Shown here: in pieces, positions 38,092-47,705 of the stretch
How the letters are laid out: every line of letters starts with the position of its first letter
Numbering within the stretch: position 1 is the first letter of the stretch
Source of the DNA: Chryseobacterium ginsenosidimutans
GTDB taxonomy: Bacteria; Bacteroidota; Bacteroidia; Flavobacteriales; Weeksellaceae
Direction of reading: 5' to 3'
Assembly: GCF_030823405.1 (NCBI RefSeq)
Contig: NZ_JAUSXC010000001.1
Location: 3,393,001-3,457,000, forward strand
DNA length: 64,000 bases
Notes under the pieces: generated by a model
Databases searched by the model: none
What the model was told of the DNA's origin: nothing
The model's input: the letters and a program-made list of their open reading frames with translations, nothing else
Made by a program: the position numbers and the translations under genes

Positions 38092-38114
38092 AACATAAAA
38101 CTAAGCTAAACGTA

Positions 38115-40136
38115 TTATTTAAACCTCTTCTTTAAACTAAATCTAAGCATATTCATCAATCCCGGCTCTATAATATCAATTCCCAAACCGAAATTACTAT
38201 CCGCAATGGTGTGATGATCTGTCCTGAATTTCTCAAAATCATTTTGAGGAATTTCCAGATTAACCAAAGGTTTGAATTCAATATTTATCGTTGCTCCGTT
38301 TTTGGTTATTTTTTTACGGCTTGTAAAATCAAAATATGGGTTATTAATATTACTTTCCTGTACCGTATATTTTTCCTGTGTATCGATTTTCTGATCGGTA
38401 TAAAGGTTAATTTCATACTTTTCACTGTCAAAATTGTGCCAGAAAGGAAGATCTTCATGCATGAAATCTCTTGCACTAGCTTTTACAACATTCCGATCAA
38501 AATACATTAAGAAACGGTTATTTTTAGGATCTGTATAGTAAGGATTTTCAACTGTAGATTTATACTGAATCTTAAATTCATTCAGCCTTTTATCGTCGCT
38601 GACAATATCTATTGAAGCATCTTTAAAGATATTTCTGACATCCGTTCCGTTTCTGTCATTAGAATAATTTAAACTGTAAAAAAGAAAATTATTCCAGCTG
38701 TCAATCACTTCTCTTTTGTTTGTGTTTTTAAAATATCTCCGCATTGCATTAGCGCGATTTCCCTTATAAACTGTTGTTAAAATTAATTTTCCGATCGTAT
38801 TCTGAGCTGTAAATTCAACTTTTTCATCAATGCAATAATAAGGATATTTGTAAGGTTTTCTTGTCTTTAATTCCTGATCAGGTTTTACTTCAAGATAGTG
38901 CATAAAGTACGTAAATCCACGATTTTCCAGCAATCCAAATTCATCCCGCAACGTTGCATCAACAAAAAATTCTTCATTTTTATGGTTTATTTTTACAATC
39001 GCATGGTTAAATGTAAGTGGTGACGGCAAATAATATTTAATATAAAAATCTGTGTGAAAATTCACCAGTACAATTGAAGATTCAACACCGATATAATCTA
39101 AAATTACCTTTAATAAAACTGATTTTGCCTTACAGTCACCCTGCTTATTCTCATGAGTTATTGCCGGATCCTGGGGTTTGTGCCCATTCATCTCATCTGC
39201 ATTAAAAATGTAATAAATATTGTTCTGTACATATTCAATCGCAAACTGAATTTTATCATCCAAATCAGAAATATCATTTAGTTTTTCAATTAAATTCGGA
39301 GCAAAATCTTTAAGTGAAGCTTTATGAAAAATCTCATCGTAAATTGAAGAAACATAATTGGAAAGATCTTTCCAGGTATTGTCTGTAGCAAAATCTATAA
39401 AAGGAAAAATCTCACGGTTTGCGTCTACAGGATTAATATAATTATGCTTTTCAAAAACAAATTTTTCACCTTGATTAAGATAATTTATTTCTGGTTTTAA
39501 AACATTACCGGTTTCATCCCTGAAGAAAGTCTTTTTATAGGCAATTTTCTGTTCTCTATCGTTGATGAAAGTAAATTTGTAGTTTCCATAAGCCCAATAA
39601 TTATCAGGACTTACCCAAACATATTTTGAAAATTCTTTTCTTAAAAAATCACGATCTGTAAAAGTTTTCACTCGGGAATCTTCCAGAATTAAAACATCAT
39701 AAAGTCTTAGATCCTTAATCGTAATATTAATCTTTTTATTGCTGCTTAAAATCCCTCCACTACTCTGGTTTTCACTATCTAAAACCTTAATCTTGGTATC
39801 AGGAATCTTATCAATTAAAACCCCATCTCTTAAAACACTGATACGATGAATATTGTACACTTCATTTTCCTCAACAACAATATCGGATACCGATGCTCTC
39901 TCCAGATTTGCGGGCTCGTTTAAAGTATAAGCCATACAAGTATACTCACCATTCTCTGTATTGCTTGTATAGTATTTTTTATCTAGAAAATAACAGTAAT
40001 CTTTTCCGTCACTGTTCTGTTTTTTTGCAAATTCAGAATCTTTTATTCTTTCTGTCAGCTCCTGATCATCAATATTTCCTGCCCACATTTCGGGCTTTCG
40101 GATGTTGTAATTTCCAATTTCAATTTGCTTATCCAT
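38115..40136 (-). CDS. DUF3857-type protein with transglutaminase fold
   Basis: 673 residues. An N-terminal DUF3857-like beta domain precedes a transglutaminase-like core with the Cys335-His378-Asp393 triad ('KQGDCKAKSV', 'TFNHAIV', 'FFVDATL'). A further beta domain closes the protein. Relatives are exported and poorly understood, with suspected roles in peptide or envelope metabolism. Unlike most, this one shows no signal peptide at MDKQIEIGNYNIRK, and no alternative upstream Met, so a cytosolic location is possible. Monocistronic. Confidence 0.82.
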   Translation of the reverse strand: MDKQIEIGNYNIRKPEMWAGNIDDQELTERIKDSEFAKKQNSDGKDYCYFLDKKYYTSNTENGEYTCMAYTLNEPANLERASVSDIVVEENEVYNIHRISVLRDGVLIDKIPDTKIKVLDSENQSSGGILSSNKKINITIKDLRLYDVLILEDSRVKTFTDRDFLRKEFSKYVWVSPDNYWAYGNYKFTFINDREQKIAYKKTFFRDETGNVLKPEINYLNQGEKFVFEKHNYINPVDANREIFPFIDFATDNTWKDLSNYVSSIYDEIFHKASLKDFAPNLIEKLNDISDLDDKIQFAIEYVQNNIYYIFNADEMNGHKPQDPAITHENKQGDCKAKSVLLKVILDYIGVESSIVLVNFHTDFYIKYYLPSPLTFNHAIVKINHKNEEFFVDATLRDEFGLLENRGFTYFMHYLEVKPDQELKTRKPYKYPYYCIDEKVEFTAQNTIGKLILTTVYKGNRANAMRRYFKNTNKREVIDSWNNFLFYSLNYSNDRNGTDVRNIFKDASIDIVSDDKRLNEFKIQYKSTVENPYYTDPKNNRFLMYFDRNVVKASARDFMHEDLPFWHNFDSEKYEINLYTDQKIDTQEKYTVQESNINNPYFDFTSRKKITKNGATINIEFKPLVNLEIPQNDFEKFRTDHHTIADSNFGLGIDIIEPGLMNMLRFSLKKRFK

Positions 40137-40276
40137 ATTATATTTACTATTTTGTGTATTGGTATAAAAAGGGAGGTCAAATTACCTAATTAAAAAATAA
40201 AAAACAAGAGTGTATCGTGTTAATATATTTTACTTTCGGCATAAAAGTTGCCCGCTCACTTCTAAAGTCCTAATCT

Positions 40277-40621
40277 ATGAAAAGTTTTAAAACAATTCTA
40301 AAAGTCTTATTTTCTGCTCTCATAGTTGTATTGGTACAATGCTGTGCATCTGCAAATGCTTCCGGCGAAAATGAAAAAATATTTATCGTAGGACCCGAAA
40401 CCGCAGACTGTACAGGAGTAGCTCCTATGAAATGCCTACAGGTAAAAGAAAATAATTCTGCAGAATGGACAAATTTTTACAGTAACATCGAAGGTTTTAC
40501 TTACGAACCCGGATTTGAGTATGTTTTAAAAGTAAAAACAGAAAAACTAAACAATGTTCCGGCAGATGCCTCATCCATAAAATACATTTTAGTAAAACAG
40601 GTTTCTAAAACCAAGAAATAA
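40277..40621 (+). CDS. DUF4377-domain lipoprotein
   Basis: 114 residues. The N-terminal hydrophobic segment ends 'LVQCCAS', a lipobox-like Cys pair, followed by 'IFIVGPETADCTGVAPMKCL' then QVKE, the DUF4377 hallmark (Cys-Thr-Gly-Val...Met-Lys-Cys-Leu). DUF4377 domains occur alone or with META domains in exported proteins of unknown function. Divergent from the transglutaminase-like gene and ending in a shared bidirectional terminator. Confidence 0.88.
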   Translation: MKSFKTILKVLFSALIVVLVQCCASANASGENEKIFIVGPETADCTGVAPMKCLQVKENNSAEWTNFYSNIEGFTYEPGFEYVLKVKTEKLNNVPADASSIKYILVKQVSKTKK

Positions 40622-40623
40622 AA

Positions 40624-40655
40624 AAATCCCTTTCAATACGTATTGAAAGGGATTT
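40624..40655. terminator. Bidirectional terminator
   Basis: A perfect 32-bp palindrome (AAATCCCTTTCAATAC and its complement) between the convergent DUF4377 and stomatin genes, with A/T tracts on both sides. Confidence 0.75.
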
Positions 40656-40674
40656 ACATTTTCACCAAATTATC

Positions 40675-41607
40675 TTAATGTTCATGATTTTTCGGAGGTT
40701 CGGGTAATTGCGCTTTATTGACTTCATCCATTTTCTGCGTTGCAGCCATAGAAACAACCAATTCATTCAACATAGAGCTTGCTGCTTGTGGCGAATTGGG
40801 CAATAACACCAAATTACTTCTGTTATTGGCTCCGATGGAATGTAAAGTATCATAATGCTGCGTTACCACAATTAATGCCGAAGCTTCTTGTGCATTGATT
40901 CCTGCAGCATTCAGCATTTTCACAGACTCTTCAAGACCTTTTGCAATCTCTCTTCTTTGGTCAGCAATACCTTGTCCCTGTAATTTTTTAGATTCTGCTT
41001 CAGCTTTTGCAACGGCAACAATTCTGATTCTCTGAGCTTCAGATTCGTATTCTGCGGCAGTTTTTTCACGTTCTGCAGCGTTGATTCTGTTCATAGCGTG
41101 TTTTACCTGCTCATCAGGATCAATGTCAGTTACCAAAGCTTTGATAATATCGTAACCATAGCTTTGCATTGCCTCCTGTAATTCACTTTTTACAGCCACC
41201 GCAATATCATCCTTTCTTACGAAAACATCATCTAATTTCGTTTTTGGAACTTCAGCCCTTACCACATCAAATACATAAGACGTAATCTGATTTTCAGGAT
41301 TTTCCAAACGATAGTAAGCATCCTTCACATTTTCTCTGATGACCTGATACTGCACAGAAACCTTCATTTTAATAAAAACGTTATCCAAAGTTTTGGTATC
41401 AATAATAACATCCAATTGCTGGATTCTAAGATTAAGACGTTTGGAAATCTGATCCAAAAATGGAATTTTCAAGTGCAAACCGGCATGGCTTACTTTTAAG
41501 AATTTACCTAACCGTTCTACCACCGCTGCAGATTCCTGCTTGACCGTGAAAAAAGATGCAAATAATGTGATCAGTCCGAAAAAGACCAAAATACCTAAGT
41601 ATATCAT
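40675..41607 (-). CDS. SPFH/stomatin-like (band 7) membrane protein
   Basis: 310 residues. One N-terminal TM helix (2-20) is followed by the SPFH domain ('AAVVERLGKFLKVSHAGLHL', 'VIIDTKTLDNVFIKMKVSVQ') and an Ala/Glu-rich coiled coil ('MNRINAAEREKTAAEYESEA', then 'QRIRIVAVAKAEAESKKLQG'). Homologues such as QmcA form ring or cage oligomers in membrane microdomains. It lacks the NfeD partner gene beside it. Monocistronic, on the minus strand. Confidence 0.93.
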   Translation of the reverse strand: MIYLGILVFFGLITLFASFFTVKQESAAVVERLGKFLKVSHAGLHLKIPFLDQISKRLNLRIQQLDVIIDTKTLDNVFIKMKVSVQYQVIRENVKDAYYRLENPENQITSYVFDVVRAEVPKTKLDDVFVRKDDIAVAVKSELQEAMQSYGYDIIKALVTDIDPDEQVKHAMNRINAAEREKTAAEYESEAQRIRIVAVAKAEAESKKLQGQGIADQRREIAKGLEESVKMLNAAGINAQEASALIVVTQHYDTLHSIGANNRSNLVLLPNSPQAASSMLNELVVSMAATQKMDEVNKAQLPEPPKNHEH

Positions 41608-41816
41608 AGTTTTAATTTTTAAATGTAGAAGTTATTTGTGTTTATCATAAGAACCATTTCAAAAGTCCCATATCTTCAAAAATAAGTAAAATAATTTTAT
41701 TTAATGTAATGAAAATCAAAACCTTTACTATTACCTTCAAAACTCAATCTTTATACTTCTGACTTATGAATAAACTTTTCAATAAAAAACTTACTTTTGA
41801 ATATTAATAATCCATT

Positions 41817-42389
41817 ATGGTTGATGCTAAGGAAATATTAAAAGAGCATATCTCAAAATTTACTTTTCTCACAGAAGATCAGTTAGATTACGTTTTTGGC
41901 CATTTTAATATAGTCAATTTGAAAAAAGGACAAATGCTGATCACAGAAGGTGATTTTGTAAATCACGAATATTTCGTTTTAGATGGCTGCCTGAAAGCAT
42001 TTTACCTTAATGATGCTATGAAAATGTTTATTCTCCAGTTTGCAATGCAGAATTGGTGGGTAACAGATTTTGATGCCCTTTACAGCAAAAATAGAGCAAC
42101 CATCAACGTTGACTGTATCACCAATGCAAGTATTTTATCTATTTCAAATGAGAACAGGGAAAAAATTTGCAGAGAAATTCATGAAGTGGAGCATTTCTTT
42201 CGTTGGAGAACCAATAAAGGATATGTTGCCGCCCAAAAACGACTTCTTTCTTTCATGAATAATGATGCGAAATTCAGGTATGAAGAACTTATGGCTTTGT
42301 ATCCGCAATTATACAATTTAGTTCCTAAACATTTGATTGCCGCTTATTTGGGCGTCACAAGAGAGACTTTAAGCAGACTTCACCAATAA
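41817..42389 (+). CDS. Crp/Fnr-family transcriptional regulator
   Basis: 190 residues: cyclic-nucleotide-binding-type barrel ('LKKGQMLITEGDFVNHEYFV'), long helix and a winged-helix end 'LIAAYLGVTRETLSRLHQ'. No Cys cluster. A perfect CRP-type palindrome lies 40 bp after its stop and 55 bp before the next gene, so it probably controls the downstream operon. The pairing of a Crp-like regulator with a YceI gene recurs in Bacteroidota stress loci. Confidence 0.92.
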   Translation: MVDAKEILKEHISKFTFLTEDQLDYVFGHFNIVNLKKGQMLITEGDFVNHEYFVLDGCLKAFYLNDAMKMFILQFAMQNWWVTDFDALYSKNRATINVDCITNASILSISNENREKICREIHEVEHFFRWRTNKGYVAAQKRLLSFMNNDAKFRYEELMALYPQLYNLVPKHLIAAYLGVTRETLSRLHQ

Positions 42390-42428
42390 TTAATATCATT
42401 AAAATTCACTGTAAACTTTCTCATATTT

Positions 42429-42444
42429 CGTGATGTACATCACG
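42429..42444. promoter_or_regulatory. Probable Crp/Fnr operator
   Basis: A perfect 16-bp palindrome CGTGATGTACATCACG fits the CRP/FNR rule GTGA-N6-TCAC. It lies 55 bp before the YceI start codon and directly after a Crp/Fnr gene, an arrangement expected for the operator of the operon that follows. Confidence 0.7.
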
Positions 42445-42498
42445 TAACTTTTTCTTCTGTTAGGCTGAACTTTGTATCAACATTTAAAACCAATTAAA

Positions 42499-43032
42499 AT
42501 GGATACAAAAAATTTTAAAGTAAACAGCAAAAACAGTTTAGTAGAGTGGATCGGAAGAAAAGTAACCGGAGCTCACAACGGAACAATTGAAGTAAAAGAC
42601 GGAGATTTCACTTTTGAAAATAACAATCTTTTGTCCGGGAAATTTGTAATCAACACAAGATCAATTACAATTCTTGATGTTGAAGATCCCGAAACAAACG
42701 CACAATTCGCAAGTCATTTGGCTTCAGACGATTTCTTTAATTCTGATCAGTTTCCTGATGCGGTTTTCGAAATTACACATGCAGAACCTGGTGACAACAA
42801 TGTTTATCATGTAAAAGGAGATCTTACGATTAAAGGGATTACCCATTCAATTGACACCAGTTTACAAATCGTGAAGACAGATAATGTTGCAGTTTTGGAC
42901 GCTAAAATTGTGATCGACAGAACAAAATTCAACATCAAATTCAGATCATCAAACTTCTTTACCAACCTTGGCGATACGTTGATCTACAACAATTTTGATT
43001 TGAATGTACATTTAGTTGCAGACGCACAATAA
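42499..43032 (+). CDS. YceI-family protein
   Basis: 177 residues from the ATG at 42499 (MDTKNFKVNSKNSLVEW); the frame extends further upstream only through a TTG. The lipocalin-like YceI barrel is clear ('GTIEVKDGDFTFENNNLLSG', 'HLASDDFFNSDQFPDAVFEI', 'VKGDLTIKGITHSID'). YceI proteins bind isoprenoids or other lipids. No signal peptide is present here, so it is cytoplasmic, unlike E. coli YceI. First gene of an operon with tautomerase, SDR, NTF2-like and nitronate monooxygenase genes. Confidence 0.9.
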   Translation: MDTKNFKVNSKNSLVEWIGRKVTGAHNGTIEVKDGDFTFENNNLLSGKFVINTRSITILDVEDPETNAQFASHLASDDFFNSDQFPDAVFEITHAEPGDNNVYHVKGDLTIKGITHSIDTSLQIVKTDNVAVLDAKIVIDRTKFNIKFRSSNFFTNLGDTLIYNNFDLNVHLVADAQ

Positions 43033-43062
43033 TTATTTAATCACATTTAAAAATTTAACATT

Positions 43063-43281
43063 ATGCCATTCATTAAAATAGATGTTTTACGCGAAGATAT
43101 TAACCGCGAAAAAAAACAGGAATTAATCAGAAAAATCAGTGAAGTTGTCACTACAGTTTTGAATAAAGATCCGCATTTAACACACATTATGATCAACGAA
43201 ATCGAAGATGATAATTGGGGATATGCCGGAGAGCAGGTTTCTGTGTTAAAAGAACAAGGATTTTCAACAGCAAAAAAGTAA
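43063..43281 (+). CDS. 4-oxalocrotonate tautomerase family protein
   Basis: 72 residues with the family start MPFIKIDVLREDINREKKQE, in which Pro2 (mature Pro1) is the catalytic base, and the tail 'WGYAGEQVSVLKEQG'. The typical Arg pair is not clearly present, so activity towards the classic substrate is uncertain. It lies 30 bp after YceI and 6 bp before the SDR gene, within the same operon. Confidence 0.9.
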   Translation: MPFIKIDVLREDINREKKQELIRKISEVVTTVLNKDPHLTHIMINEIEDDNWGYAGEQVSVLKEQGFSTAKK

Positions 43282-43287
43282 ACAGAA

Positions 43288-44019
43288 ATGAAAAAACAAA
43301 CAGTAATCGTTACAGGTGCCTCATCAGGAATCGGTTTGGAAGTTGCCCGTTATTTTCTGGACAGAGGTGATAATGTGGTGATTAATTCACAGACAGAATC
43401 AAAATTGCAGGAAGTTTACAATGAATTGGGAGCAGGAGAAAATCTCGCGATGGTTGCAGGGAATGTTGCAAATAAATCAACAGGAGAAACATTGGCAAAA
43501 ACGGCTCTCAAGAAATTCGGTTCGATCGATGTGCTGGTCAACAATGCAGGAATTTACGATAATAAACCATTTCTGGATGTTACAGAAGAGTATCTGGATA
43601 AATTTTTAACAACCAATTTAAAAGGAACATTCTTTACGACACAGGCGGTTATTCCTCAAATGATCAAACAAAAAGACGGAGTTGTCATCAATGTAGGGAC
43701 ACCTTTGGTTTACCACGCGATTGCACAATCTCCATCTACTGCACCGATTTCAAGTAAGGGAGCAATTCACGCTTTGACACTACAATTAGCAGCAGAATTT
43801 GGAAAAGATAACATCAGAGTAAATACCGTTGCACCAGGCTTAATCAGAACGCCTATGCACGATGAAACGATTGACAACAATGCAGGCTTACATCTGATAA
43901 ACCGCATCGGAGAACCGGAAGAAGTTGCTCAAATGATTCACGCTATTGCTAAGAATACATTTATTTCAGGCGCTATCATCAATGTAGACGGAGGAATGGG
44001 CGCAGGACACAATTTATAA
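43288..44019 (+). CDS. SDR-family oxidoreductase
   Basis: 243 residues. The cofactor motif GASSGIG and NNAG are present, with 'FISGAIINVDGGMGAGHNL' at the C-terminus, the usual end of FabG-like enzymes. The catalytic region reads 'INVGTPLVYHAIAQSPSTAP' then 'ISSKGAIHAL': Lys is present, but the catalytic Tyr four residues earlier is Ala/Pro-like. The active site is therefore atypical and enzyme activity should not be assumed. One-base overlap with the next gene. Confidence 0.9.
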   Translation: MKKQTVIVTGASSGIGLEVARYFLDRGDNVVINSQTESKLQEVYNELGAGENLAMVAGNVANKSTGETLAKTALKKFGSIDVLVNNAGIYDNKPFLDVTEEYLDKFLTTNLKGTFFTTQAVIPQMIKQKDGVVINVGTPLVYHAIAQSPSTAPISSKGAIHALTLQLAAEFGKDNIRVNTVAPGLIRTPMHDETIDNNAGLHLINRIGEPEEVAQMIHAIAKNTFISGAIINVDGGMGAGHNL

Positions 44020-44471
44020 TGAGAATTTTATTAATAATCGCATGGCTGTTCAGTTTTTCATTGAACAGCTATGCACAAAAAACAAGTGTTATGAAAACAG
44101 ATCAAACACAGGAAAGTGAAATAAGAAATGTTATTGAAAACTATTATTTCAAAGGAATTTTTGAAGGAAATACAGAACTTCTCAAAAAGGCTTTCTATAA
44201 AGATGCTTTGCTTTTCGGAGATATAAAAGGTGTTCCTTATTTTAAAACCGCAACACAATATATTGAAGGTGTAGGAAGTCGTGTAAGTCCTGAAAAATCT
44301 GGTAAAGATTTCAAAGCGACAATTATCTCAATTGACGTGATTAACTCAATTGCCACGGCGAAATTAAATGTAAAAATGTATGATTTCAATTACTATAATT
44401 TTATAACTTTCAATAAAATTAATGGTGAATGGCTCATTGTGAATAAAACATTAACCGACGTGCAACCTTAA
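44019..44471 (+). CDS. Exported NTF2-like (lumazine-binding-like) protein
   Basis: 150 residues with a signal peptide ending 'LNSYAQK'. The NTF2/SnoaL fold is seen in 'VIENYYFKGIFEGNTELLKK' then 'AFYKDALLFG' and the end 'INGEWLIVNKTL'. Such proteins bind small hydrophobic molecules. Starts on the last base of the SDR stop codon (TAATG), so it is translationally coupled. Confidence 0.85.
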   Translation: MRILLIIAWLFSFSLNSYAQKTSVMKTDQTQESEIRNVIENYYFKGIFEGNTELLKKAFYKDALLFGDIKGVPYFKTATQYIEGVGSRVSPEKSGKDFKATIISIDVINSIATAKLNVKMYDFNYYNFITFNKINGEWLIVNKTLTDVQP

Positions 44472-44502
44472 CTTAATTTTTTAACCAAAATCATTAAAAA
44501 TC

Positions 44503-45579
44503 ATGTGGAATAAAAATAGAATCACAGAACTACTGGGAATTGAATATCCCATTATGCAAGGTCCTTTTGGCGGAGGTTTATCAACGGTTGAACTGACAAC
44601 TACGGTGAGTAATCTGGGTGGTTTGGGCGGATTTGGAGCTTATACTTTATCACCTCAGGAAATTTATGATATTCATCAAAAAATACAGTCGAAAACCGAC
44701 AAACCTTATAACCTTAATCTTTGGGTAAACGATCACGACATCATTGATGAAGAACATACTAAAAAGCAATATGAAAAGGCTGTTGATACTTTCAAACCTT
44801 ATTTTGATCTTTTAGATACCGAAATTCCTGCACCTCCACCCTCTTTTGAATCAAGGTTTCAGAATCAGCTGCAGGTAGTTTTTGATATTAAGCCTAAAGT
44901 TTTTAGCTTTATGTTTGGACTTTTAGATGTGAATATCATTGAAGACCTTCATAAACAGGGAACTATCGTTTTTGGAAATGCCACAACTTTGGATGAAGCT
45001 ATTGCTTTGGAAAAATTAGGAGTTGACGTTATTGTCGCTTCCGGTTTTGAAAGTGGCGGCCACAGACCTTCTTTTCTGGAAAAATCTGAACTTTCTACCA
45101 CGGGGACTTTTGCCTTAATTCAATTGATTAAAGATAAAGTGAAAATCCCCGTCGTTGCAGCCGGAGGAATTGCCAACGGTCGCGGAATTGCCGGAGCCTT
45201 CACCTTGGGAGCCGAAGCCGTACAAATTGGGACTGCATTTTTGGCAACCGAAGAATCCGGAGCTTTACCGATCCATAAAGAGTTTTTGATTTCCGATGCT
45301 GCAAAATCTACCACACTTTCCAGAGCTTATACCGGAAGATTGGGACGCGGAATCACCACTAAAATCACGAGAAATGTATTGGCTGCAACAGATCAAACAT
45401 TACCTTTTCCTTTACAGACGACTTTCATGGGAGCATTGAGAAAAGCCGCACTGGAACAGCAGAAAAATGATTTTGTTTTCTTTTGGTCTGGTCAGATTGC
45501 GCCGCTTTTAAAGCATAAAAAAGCCTCCACTTTAATGAAATCATTAATCGAAGAGGCTTCTGAATTATTAGATAAATAG
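44503..45579 (+). CDS. Nitronate monooxygenase (FMN, class-I-like)
   Basis: 358 residues, TIM-barrel of the NMO/2-nitropropane dioxygenase family: 'PIMQGPFGGGLSTVELTTTV' at the start, 'DVIVASGFESGGHRPSF' with the catalytic His, and the FMN phosphate-binding 'VAAGGIANGRGIAGAFTLGA' then 'EAVQIGTAFLATEES'. It oxidises propionate 3-nitronate or related alkyl nitronates, a detoxification step. It is the last gene of the YceI operon, 31 bp after the NTF2-like gene. Confidence 0.92.
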   Translation: MWNKNRITELLGIEYPIMQGPFGGGLSTVELTTTVSNLGGLGGFGAYTLSPQEIYDIHQKIQSKTDKPYNLNLWVNDHDIIDEEHTKKQYEKAVDTFKPYFDLLDTEIPAPPPSFESRFQNQLQVVFDIKPKVFSFMFGLLDVNIIEDLHKQGTIVFGNATTLDEAIALEKLGVDVIVASGFESGGHRPSFLEKSELSTTGTFALIQLIKDKVKIPVVAAGGIANGRGIAGAFTLGAEAVQIGTAFLATEESGALPIHKEFLISDAAKSTTLSRAYTGRLGRGITTKITRNVLAATDQTLPFPLQTTFMGALRKAALEQQKNDFVFFWSGQIAPLLKHKKASTLMKSLIEEASELLDK

Positions 45580-45582
45580 AAA

Positions 45583-46941
45583 TTACACCGTCATTCCGAT
45601 GTCGATTCCTTTGATTTTTCTGTAAAGATCGGTCGCATAATTGTCGGTCATTCCGGAAACGAAATCGATAACGCCCAGAACTTTCTGATAATCGGTTCCG
45701 TTTTCGTAAATGAACTGTTTCGGTATCAGTTTTAATGCTTTTATGTCGTAAGATTTTACATTTTCTTCAGATTTTAAAATCGACGGAATAAAATGATCCA
45801 ACAACTCATACATTACATTGTAACCTGCATTTTCGATTTCTACAACTGCTTTGTGATTATAAATTTTCTCCACTGAAAAACTTGCAATATCCTGCAACGC
45901 TTTATTTTCATTTTTATACATATCAAGCAAGCCGTTGCCGAGATCTCCTTTAAGGATTGTTTCAAAATTGTATTTGTACATTTCAAGCGACTTATTGATT
46001 AAAGCGTTGATAACTTTTGCTCTTAAATAAGAAATCTGTTCGTTTTCATTGGAAATGGAACTTAATTTTCGTTCAATTCTTTGAACATCGTCCGTTTCTG
46101 ATTTTACCAGTTCGAAGAATAAATTTTTACAGTCTGCCGTCGAAACAATGCCCAATCGGTGTGCATCTTCCATATCGATAATGTTGTAGCATATATCGTC
46201 CGCCGCTTCTACAAGCCAAACAAACGGATGTCTTTTAAAAATATGAGGTTCTTCGCTTTCTGAAATTAAATTTGTTCCTTTTGCGATTTCAAGGAAAATA
46301 TCTTTTTCATTCTGAAAAAAACCGAATTTCTTCCTGTGGATAATGCCTTTCTTTTTAGCAATCGCTTCACACGGATATTTTGCAATACTCGCCAGTGTAG
46401 AAAATGTCAATTGAATTCCTCCCGCATCCTTTCCCTGCTGCTGCTGCGCCAACACTCTGATTGCATTCGCATTTCCTTCAAAATTAACCAAATCTGCCCA
46501 TTCTTTTTCATTGAATTTTGGTTTTAAATCTGTTTCGTTTCTGTCAAAATAACTTGCAATCGCATCTTCACCCGAATGTCCGAAAGCCGGATTTCCAACA
46601 TCGTGGCACAAACACGCTGCTGCAATTACATTCCCTAAATTATGAAGGTAAAAATTCCTGGAATCTTCCGTTAAATCATTTTTGTAACTATCGTGGATGA
46701 ACTCACCGATAATACTTCCCAAACTCCTTCCAACAGAGGAAACTTCCAACGAATGTGTCAAACGGTTGTGTACAAAAACACTTCCCGGAAGTGGAAAAAC
46801 CTGCGTTTTATTTTGCAGTCTTCGGAATGCTGAAGAGAAAATAATTCGGTCAAAATCTCTCTGAAAATCTGTTCTTGAAGCCTTTGTATGCGGATTGTTT
46901 CCCGTTCGCTGATTGGTGAAAATCTGGTTTAAGTTCATCAT
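45583..46941 (-). CDS. dgt: Deoxyguanosinetriphosphate triphosphohydrolase-like HD enzyme
   Basis: 452 residues. The dGTPase family start 'RTDFQRDFDRIIFSSAFRRL' then 'QNKTQVFPL' is followed by 'VHNRLTHSLEVSSVGRSLG' and the HD motif 'CLCHDVGNPAFGHSGEDAI'. These residues form the metal site that cleaves triphosphate from dNTPs. It belongs to the longer, Dgt-type branch. It ends 4 bp from the stop of the convergent nitronate monooxygenase gene, with no separate terminator seen between them. Confidence 0.93.
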   Translation of the reverse strand: MMNLNQIFTNQRTGNNPHTKASRTDFQRDFDRIIFSSAFRRLQNKTQVFPLPGSVFVHNRLTHSLEVSSVGRSLGSIIGEFIHDSYKNDLTEDSRNFYLHNLGNVIAAACLCHDVGNPAFGHSGEDAIASYFDRNETDLKPKFNEKEWADLVNFEGNANAIRVLAQQQQGKDAGGIQLTFSTLASIAKYPCEAIAKKKGIIHRKKFGFFQNEKDIFLEIAKGTNLISESEEPHIFKRHPFVWLVEAADDICYNIIDMEDAHRLGIVSTADCKNLFFELVKSETDDVQRIERKLSSISNENEQISYLRAKVINALINKSLEMYKYNFETILKGDLGNGLLDMYKNENKALQDIASFSVEKIYNHKAVVEIENAGYNVMYELLDHFIPSILKSEENVKSYDIKALKLIPKQFIYENGTDYQKVLGVIDFVSGMTDNYATDLYRKIKGIDIGMTV

Positions 46942-47100
46942 TTTTCAAAATTACTCCAAATTTTATTTTTTTATGAACTAATCGAAGAATTTTTTCTAAA
47001 AAACTCATATCTACAACTTCTGTTTTTTCCGTAAAAATACCTGAAAACTTTGCGGTTTTTTCAGCCTAACTTTGTGATAACTAACAACTAAACTAAAATC

Positions 47101-47643
47101 ATGTCTGAATTATTACAACAAATACTGGGAAGTACGATCGTCACCGCTTTTTTTACAGCCGTCATCGCTTATTTTTTTCATAAAAGAACCGAACGGCAAA
47201 ATTCAATTATTAAAAGAGAATTTGAAGCTTTAGCAAAAAAAGAAAATTCCTATTTTGAATGGCGGAAAAATACGGTGGAATTATTGGGGCAGGTTTATAT
47301 TCATTTGAATCGCCTGAAGCTGGCTTTTCAAAATAAATATTCTAAAATAAAGGAATACGATCAGTTTTATGAGGACGAAATTATTTTAAAATCCAATCAA
47401 CATATCCGAGATTTATTGATTAATAACGGACATTTCCTTCCACCCGATTTATTGGATGAAGCAACAAAACTGATTGAACATTTTGATGTTTGGCTTACAA
47501 AATATAATCAAACCAGAATTTTGGATAAAGATTTTAATACAAAACAAATTTATGTAGGTCCGGATGGTTTCCGTTTTCCTGAGAATGCAGAGAGAATATT
47601 TAAGGAGAAATATATGGAGATGTTTAATGAACTGCATCGGTAA
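47101..47643 (+). CDS. Membrane-anchored hypothetical protein
   Basis: 180 residues. One N-terminal TM helix (about 8-27, 'GSTIVTAFFTAVIAYFF') is followed by a charged, mainly helical cytoplasmic region without recognised motifs. It stands alone between dgt and the glycosylase gene. Function unknown. Confidence 0.7.
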   Translation: MSELLQQILGSTIVTAFFTAVIAYFFHKRTERQNSIIKREFEALAKKENSYFEWRKNTVELLGQVYIHLNRLKLAFQNKYSKIKEYDQFYEDEIILKSNQHIRDLLINNGHFLPPDLLDEATKLIEHFDVWLTKYNQTRILDKDFNTKQIYVGPDGFRFPENAERIFKEKYMEMFNELHR

Positions 47644-47705
47644 AATTTTAACTTATGTATTTTTCATGGCAAAATTATTGTTATTACTAACTCAAATTTA
47701 AAATT

